From: Bradyrhizobium sp. CB82
GTDB lineage: Bacteria; Pseudomonadota; Alphaproteobacteria; Rhizobiales; Xanthobacteraceae
NCBI RefSeq assembly: GCF_029714405.1
Contig: NZ_CP121650.1
Location: 5,275,001 to 5,339,000 of the forward strand
Direction: 5' to 3'
DNA: 64,000 nucleotides
Part shown: piece after piece, positions 59,201-64,000 of the stretch
Layout: each line of letters starts with the position of its first letter
Numbering within the stretch: position 1 is the stretch's first letter
The notes under the pieces: generated by a model
Database searches by the model: none
What the model was told of the DNA's origin: nothing
The model's input: the letters and a program-made list of their open reading frames with translations, nothing else
Program-made: the position numbers and the translations under genes

Positions 59201-59425
59201 GTCGACGAACAGCACGCTCACCTGTTTGTTTTCGGTCGGCAGTTGCGCCCGCGAGTTGGGATGTTGCGAAACGGATCGCGCCTCACGCTCCATTGCGCCT
59301 GAGGTTGAAGGCCCGGAAGACCTCTCGGCAGCACGGTTGAGACCGGCGCCGCATTGCGAGCAGAATCGGTGCTCAAGTTCAACTCGGGCTGAGCAAGCGG
59401 GACACCTGGTCACGGCACTACGCAC
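56218..59425 (-). pseudogene. Class III nucleotidyl cyclase-AAA ATPase-TPR sensor, broken by one frameshift
   Basis: Two frames overlap. The first (59425 to about 57466) codes for a zinc ribbon (CPAC and CSQCG), a cyclase domain (VSVLFVDVCDSTALL and LLGDGLVALFGAP with the metal Asp residues) and an ATPase with Walker A (GDAGIGKSR). The second frame, +1, carries on with KPGAEDADAAPALAHHAFKG and a TPR-like tail down to 56218. The switch occurs near 57461-57469; one extra base explains it. Restored length is about 1070 residues. It could be a sequencing error, since the downstream genes overlap and look intact. The start is a GTG. The protein would sense a ligand and drive or control the unit that follows. 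Confidence 0.8.
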
Positions 59426-59637
59426 TCATCAATGGCTTCAACGAATAACCGACGCTCATTCGCATGATCAACGTCTCCCTCAAGGACGTGAACCTGCGCG
59501 CAAACAGAGTGGCGGGAAGGCCTGACCAACGTGGCAAAAGTCTTCCCGCCGGTAACAATCAAGACGTCGATATGCGCTTCGCGCGGCATATCCATGCTCG
59601 GCATGTGCCAATTCCGAAATGCCGGCACCTCATGCAA
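59410..59637 (-). CDS. Possible 75-residue protein ahead of the cyclase gene
   Basis: A frame starting TTG at 59637 (or ATG at 59604) runs to a stop that overlaps the cyclase start by 16 bases. It reads HIDVLIVTGGKTFATLVRPS and then VLEGDVDHANERRLFVEAID, which looks like a normal alpha/beta protein. No ribosome site is convincing and no family is recognised. If real it would be the first gene of the operon. Confidence 0.3.
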   Translation of the reverse strand: MHEVPAFRNWHMPSMDMPREAHIDVLIVTGGKTFATLVRPSRHSVCAQVHVLEGDVDHANERRLFVEAIDECVVP

Positions 59638-60129
59638 ACGAATAAACTGTATCCTTGCCCTTCGAGGCGCGAGGCCAACCTTGACCCCTGATAGGAACTG
59701 CCTGGATCAGACCAATGGATCTAAACCAAAAGGCGAATCTAACCAAAGGCCTGCGCCGATCGAGGTCGCGCGTTGCCGACGAACATGTCTGATGAAAGCG
59801 CGATTGATGCGCTCATCTCAGCGCATCATTCCGCGGCGAGCGAAAACCGTCTTGAAATAACCAACGTCATTATGTGCCCCTATCAAAAATTGAATTCATT
59901 ATACGCGCCTAGCCAAAATTGAAAAGGACGAATCCGTATAAACCCGGGACCCCAGGCCTCAAGCGCTGAACGACGCTCGATGACCGTCCAACGGACGTAT
60001 GCGCTCTGGATTTCCTGCCTTTTGGGGGCTTTTTGAGCGGGGATGGCGGTATCCCCGGGTTTCCGCGCCGACCGATCGGCGAACGATACCCCTCATGTTT
60101 GGACAAGGGGGAACGTGCAGCCGAAGGGC
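59638..60129. other. Region between the cassette and mntH
   Basis: These 492 bases contain lower GC text between 59700 and 59950. A short plus-strand frame starting MSDESAIDALISAHH near 59785 lacks a ribosome site and is not supported. The region could hold the promoter of the cyclase unit (minus strand). A few inverted GC patches near 60030-60060 may terminate mntH. Confidence 0.35.
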
Positions 60130-61482
60130 TCATCCGAACATCATTTCGAACAGCAACTTCAGGTTGAGGATCACGATGACGCCGGTGACGATCCAGGCGA
60201 TCGCGGCGACCACCGGGGAAATCGCGAACTCGCCCATCTTGCGTCGGTCGGAGACAAAGCGCACCAGCGGAATGACCGCGAAGGGAAGCTGCATGGACAG
60301 CACGACCTGGCTGAACACCAGGAGCTGCCCGGTGCCCTGCTCGCCGTAGAGTGCGGTGACGGCGATCACTGGAATGATCGCGACGCCGCGCGTGAGCAGC
60401 CGGCGCGCCCAGCTCGGCAGGCGCAAGTCGAGAAAGCCTTCCATCACGATCTGGCCGGCGAGCGTCGCGGTCACCGTGGAGTTGAGGCCGGAGGCGAGCA
60501 ACGCGACCGCAAACAAGGTCGAGGCGACGCCAAGTCCAAGCAGCGGCGACAGCAGCTCGAAGGCCTTGCCGATCTCGGCGACGTCGGAATGGCCGCTTTT
60601 GTGGAAGGTCGCGGCCGCGACCACCAGGATCGCAGCGTTGATAAAGAGCGCCAGCATCAGCGCCACCGTGGAGTCGGTCGTCGCCCATGTGATCGCCTCG
60701 CGCCGACCCTCTTCGGTCCGCTCATAGGCGCGGGTCTGCACGATCGAGGAGTGCAGATAGAGATTATGCGGCATGACGGTGGCACCGATGATGCCGATCG
60801 CGATGTAGAGCATCTCGGGATTGGTGAAGATCTCCGTCCGCGGCGCAAACCCGCGGATCACCTCCGCTACCGGCGGCGCCGCGGCGGCGATCTGGATCGC
60901 GAAGCAGACCGCGATCACGACAAGCAACGCGATGACGAAGGCTTCCAGGAAGCGGAAGCCGCGGTTCATCAGGAGCAGCAGCAGGAAAGCGTCGAGCGCG
61001 GCGATCAGCGCGCCGCCGATCAGGGGAATGCCGAACAGCAGCTTGAGCGCGATCGCCGTGCCGATGACCTCGGCAAGATCGCAGGCGATGATCGCCGCCT
61101 CGCAGGCGAGCCACAGCAGCCAGTTCACCGCCGGCGAATAGGTCGCGCGGCAGGCCTGCGCGAGGTCGCGATCGGTGACGATGCCAAGCCTTGCTGCGAG
61201 CGACTGGAGCAAGATCGCCATCAGGTTCGAAAGCAGGATGACCGAGAGCAGCGTGTAGCCAAACTTCGACCCACCGGCGAGGTCGGTCGCCCAGTTGCCG
61301 GGATCCATGTAACCGACCGAAACGAGATAGCCGGGGCCGACAAAGGCGAGCAGCCGGCGCCACCACGCCGCGGCGGCGGGGATCGCGACCGTGCCGTTGA
61401 CCTCGGCCAGGCTCTTGGTGATCGGCGCGTCAGTGCGCCAGCCGGCTGCGTCGGGGGTCAGATCGGGTGATCGGGCATCCAT
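60130..61482 (-). CDS. mntH: Nramp-family manganese transporter
   Basis: The 450-residue protein has the Nramp metal site in [18 protein letters not shown] (DPGN) and [20 protein letters not shown] (MPH), and eleven helices. It imports Mn(II) with protons. A TTGCAA-N5-TTGCAA site lies 31 bases upstream, consistent with control by the manganese regulator Mur, as in Bradyrhizobium. The gene stands alone. Confidence 0.92.
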   Translation of the reverse strand: MDARSPDLTPDAAGWRTDAPITKSLAEVNGTVAIPAAAAWWRRLLAFVGPGYLVSVGYMDPGNWATDLAGGSKFGYTLLSVILLSNLMAILLQSLAARLGIVTDRDLAQACRATYSPAVNWLLWLACEAAIIACDLAEVIGTAIALKLLFGIPLIGGALIAALDAFLLLLLMNRGFRFLEAFVIALLVVIAVCFAIQIAAAAPPVAEVIRGFAPRTEIFTNPEMLYIAIGIIGATVMPHNLYLHSSIVQTRAYERTEEGRREAITWATTDSTVALMLALFINAAILVVAAATFHKSGHSDVAEIGKAFELLSPLLGLGVASTLFAVALLASGLNSTVTATLAGQIVMEGFLDLRLPSWARRLLTRGVAIIPVIAVTALYGEQGTGQLLVFSQVVLSMQLPFAVIPLVRFVSDRRKMGEFAISPVVAAIAWIVTGVIVILNLKLLFEMMFG

Positions 61483-61512
61483 GGGCTGAAAGAATACCGA
61501 AATCGGCCCTTA

Positions 61513-61529
61513 TTGCAACTCATTTGCAA
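61513..61529. promoter_or_regulatory. Candidate Mur box upstream of mntH
   Basis: TTGCAACTCATTTGCAA consists of two TTGCAA palindromes spaced by five bases. On the minus strand it precedes the mntH start by 31 bases. Mur-type Fur-family sites in rhizobia are rich in TTGCAA and ATTTGCAA; the match is by eye. Confidence 0.45.
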
Positions 61530-61649
61530 CTGCATCTAGCCGCGTCGGTTCCCCGAAGGCCAGCGGACCAATCTTGTCAGGAAGCGGGTGGGTTTGGCGG
61601 TCCTCCAGGGCGAATACTGGCCTTCAGATCGACTTCCAGGGAATGACAG

Positions 61650-62894
61650 ATGTCAACGACCCCTCGCCTTCCGGACACGTTCAACCGCCTCGCCTGGTCA
61701 AATCTCGCGGCGCAATCGGCGGAACAGATCGCGCTGGCCGCTGCCCCCATCGTCGCGGTGCTGACGCTGGGCGTCGCCGAAGGCGAGACCGGCCTGCTCC
61801 AGACCGCCCTCACCCTGCCATTCGTGCTGTTCGCGATTCCGGCCGGACTGCTCGCAGACCGCATCTCGCGGCGCGCGCTGATGGCCGGCGCCGAGGCACT
61901 GCGGGCCGCGGCGCTTGCCGCCATCGTGCTCCTGATTGCACTCGGTGCGCTCAACCTGTCGCTGCTCGCCGCGCTGGGCTTTGCGGCGGTCTGCGGCACG
62001 GTCGTCTACAGCGTGGCGGCGCCGGCGCTGGTACCCTCGCTGGTGCAGGCGGACGCCTTGTCTGCGGCTAACGCGCGGATCGAGCTCGCGCGCACCATCG
62101 CCTTTGCCTCGGGCCCTGCGCTCGGCGGCGCGCTGGTCGGCTGGTGTGGGGCGAGCCCCGCCTTCGGCTTCGCCGCCACGCTTTCGGCGATCGCCGTCGT
62201 GCTGCTCGCCGGCCTCTACGAGCCCGCGCGCGCACCTGTGCCGCGACGGCACCCGCTCCAGGAGATCCGCGAGGGCGCTACCTTCGTGTTCCATCACCCG
62301 CTGCTGCGGCCGGTCTTCGTCACCCAGTTCATCTTCAACACGGGCTGGTTCCTCCAGCTTGCGGTGTTCGTGCCCTATGCGGTGCGCCATCTCGGCATGT
62401 CCGCGACCGGCGTCGGCGTGGTGCTCGCGATGTATGGCGTCGGCATGGTGATCGGCGCGCTGGTCGCGACGCGGGTGATGCAGCGTCTGGCCTTCGGCAC
62501 GGTGGTCGGACTTGGACCGGTGACCGGGTTCGTTGCTGCCGTCGTGATGGCGCTGACGGTGCCGGTGCCCGCGGCGTGGCTCGCGGGCCTGAGCTTCTTC
62601 CTGCTCGGCGTCGGCCCGATCCTCTGGGTGATCTCGACCACGACGCTGCGCCAATCGGTGACGCCACCGCGCCTGCTCGGCCGCGTCTCCGCCATCAACA
62701 TCATGAGCTACGGCGCACGCCCGCTCGGCTCGGCGCTGGGCGCGATCGTCGGCGGGCTTTACAGCGCAGAGGCGTGTCTCTATCTCGCAGCCGCGATCTT
62801 CGCGGTGCAGGTGCTGGTGATCTGGCTCTCGCCGTCGGTAGCACTCGACCGGCAGCCGGAGATGGTCAACGACGCCGCACCGGTGCGCTGCTAA
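61650..62894 (+). CDS. MFS transporter, EntS-like
   Basis: The 414-residue protein has twelve helices and the MFS motifs AGLLADRISRRALM after helix 2 and the LARTIAFASGPALGGALVG of helix 5, as in the enterobactin exporter group (MFS_3). It should be an exporter of small molecules such as siderophores or drugs. AGGGA lies before ATG 61650. It is divergent from mntH and convergent with the cyclase gene (4-base overlap of stops). The substrate is unknown. Confidence 0.83.
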   Translation: MSTTPRLPDTFNRLAWSNLAAQSAEQIALAAAPIVAVLTLGVAEGETGLLQTALTLPFVLFAIPAGLLADRISRRALMAGAEALRAAALAAIVLLIALGALNLSLLAALGFAAVCGTVVYSVAAPALVPSLVQADALSAANARIELARTIAFASGPALGGALVGWCGASPAFGFAATLSAIAVVLLAGLYEPARAPVPRRHPLQEIREGATFVFHHPLLRPVFVTQFIFNTGWFLQLAVFVPYAVRHLGMSATGVGVVLAMYGVGMVIGALVATRVMQRLAFGTVVGLGPVTGFVAAVVMALTVPVPAAWLAGLSFFLLGVGPILWVISTTTLRQSVTPPRLLGRVSAINIMSYGARPLGSALGAIVGGLYSAEACLYLAAAIFAVQVLVIWLSPSVALDRQPEMVNDAAPVRC

Positions 62895-64000
62895 CCCGCC
62901 AGGTACCGCTCGTAGCTGCCCGTCACCGGCTCGCTCGTGTCGATGTCCGGATCGAGCGTATAGAGGTCCTGCGCACGGCCGATGCCACGCAGCGCGTAGC
63001 GGCCGGTCGAGACGAGATAGCGGCGGCCGGCCGCATCGAGCCCCGCGTAAAACTCCGCCGATGCGAGCAGCTCGCGATCGACCGAGCGGCTCATCGAGGC
63101 GATGCGGCTGACCTCGTTGACCGTGGGCCCGACCACCGTGAAATCGAGCCGGTCCTCGCTGCCGATATTGCCGTAGAAGACCTCGCCGACATGCAGCCCG
63201 ATATAGGCCGAGGTGGTCGGGCGGCCGTCGGCGGCCCGCCTCGCATTCAGCGCCACGATGTTCTTGCGGAAAAGATGCTCGGCCCGCAGCGCCGCGCGAC
63301 GCGCCGCCGCCATGTCCTCGCCGGTGAACATCGCGAGCACGCCGTCGCCGATCAGTTTCAGCACGTCGCCGCCGGCGTCGTGGATCGCATCGATCACGGC
63401 CTGCGCGTAGTCATTGAGGAACGGAATGATCTCGTCGGGCCCGATGCTCTCGCTGATCCCGGTCGAGCCGCGCAGGTCCGAATACCAGAGCACGGCGTTG
63501 ATGCGCTCGGTGACGCCGCGGGAGATGCGCCCGCGCAGCACCTGCTCGGAGGCGTCACGGCCGAGATAGACGCGCCCCAGCGTGCGCACGATATCGACCT
63601 GCTGGGCGGATTTGATTGTGAGTCCCAGCACCGGCACGAGATCGCGCAGCGCCGCGAGCTCGCTCTCGCCAAAGCCCTCGGGCCGCCGCGTCGTCCAATA
63701 GGAATAGAGGCAGTCCATCTGGCCGAGAGCACCGGTCTCGCCGAAGCGATGCACGAAGGCGAGGAAATGCCGGTGGCCCTTCTCTGCGAGTTCGCCGATC
63801 TGGGAGAAATCGAGCGAGGCGGCATCCGTGAGATCGATCTGCATCTCGTCCTCGCCGTGCTCGAGCAGATGGTAGAACACGGAGCGGCGCCAGTTCTTGG
63901 CCGGATCGCCCTGCGCCGTCGATCCATACTCGACGACGTCGCTCTCGTTGGTCGGCACATCGCTCCAGCGGAAGGCACGCCCCTCATAGATCGGGTGCAG
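62891..64000 (-). CDS. Adenylate/guanylate cyclase domain protein, C-terminal part
   Basis: The frame is open to the window edge, so the start is missing; 369 residues are seen. The N-terminal visible half is a helical sensor region (LEHGEDEMQIDLTDAASLDF and FGETGALGQMDCLYSYW). The cyclase domain follows with AVLWYSDLRGSTGISES, DVLKLIGDGVLAMFTGED (metal Asp) and AYIGLHVGEVFYGNIGS. It should make cAMP or cGMP. This layout with a separate N-terminal domain is common in Bradyrhizobium, which has many class III cyclases. Confidence 0.88.
   Translation of the reverse strand: MHPIYEGRAFRWSDVPTNESDVVEYGSTAQGDPAKNWRRSVFYHLLEHGEDEMQIDLTDAASLDFSQIGELAEKGHRHFLAFVHRFGETGALGQMDCLYSYWTTRRPEGFGESELAALRDLVPVLGLTIKSAQQVDIVRTLGRVYLGRDASEQVLRGRISRGVTERINAVLWYSDLRGSTGISESIGPDEIIPFLNDYAQAVIDAIHDAGGDVLKLIGDGVLAMFTGEDMAAARRAALRAEHLFRKNIVALNARRAADGRPTTSAYIGLHVGEVFYGNIGSEDRLDFTVVGPTVNEVSRIASMSRSVDRELLASAEFYAGLDAAGRRYLVSTGRYALRGIGRAQDLYTLDPDIDTSEPVTGSYERYLAG

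Noticed and set aside
59785..59922. Short frame starting MSDESAIDALISAHH
   Set aside because: Plausible text but no Shine-Dalgarno, no family and a low-GC tail; not enough to call a gene.

Overview
The window is high-GC chromosomal DNA from an alphaproteobacterium, most probably Bradyrhizobium or a close Nitrobacteraceae relative. The signs are a GcrA regulator, a Mg-type HemB with a possible Irr-type iron box, a porin with the twin-cysteine N-terminus typical of that genus, an alphaproteobacterial rib-nrdR-glyA block, a K-insensitive proton pyrophosphatase, and many short palindromic repeats between genes. This genus assignment is inference from gene content; no rRNA is present.

Layout. 1-3.9 kb: the end of an O-acetylhomoserine sulfhydrylase, then an Asp/Glu racemase and LysR regulator divergent from a dicarboxylate/amino-acid symporter. 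4-6 kb: a small exported protein, CtaA and a DUF2842 protein. 5.8-16.8 kb: an exopolysaccharide locus (deacetylase-like protein, CelD-type acetyltransferase, ExoP/Wzz co-polymerase with a degenerate kinase domain, glycosyltransferase, polyprenyl glycosylphosphotransferase, O-antigen-ligase/polymerase), interrupted by small exported proteins. 16.7-29 kb: catabolic and regulatory genes (MarR plus FAD monooxygenase with a palindromic operator, enoyl-reductase-like protein, DUF169, YdcF, acetamidase, RHH protein, GcrA, porin, MarR, hydrolase-like protein, SDR). 29-31.7 kb: a decayed patch holding a dapA-family pseudogene and a small island bounded by a tRNA-Pro gene and a degenerate copy of its 3' half. 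31.8-50 kb: housekeeping (MerR, ihfA, fabH, plsX, DUF177, cytochrome bc1 chaperone, bamE, TctC-type binding protein, hppA, thiL, nusB, ribH, ribE, ribD, nrdR, glyA, LdtR-like regulator, hemB), followed by an RDD protein and Bpt.

51.6-59.4 kb holds the most unusual block: four minus-strand genes, two of the three junctions with 4-base ATGA overlaps, coding for a nucleotidyl cyclase-AAA-TPR sensor (broken by one frameshift), an atypical cytochrome P450, a four-helix membrane protein with a C-terminal alpha/beta-barrel-like domain, and a Dyp-type haem peroxidase. It looks like a signalled haem-oxidation or peroxide-handling cassette whose substrate is unknown. 60-64 kb: MntH with a candidate Mur box, an MFS exporter, and the C-terminal part of another class III cyclase.

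Large antisense open frames are common because of the base composition and were left out.
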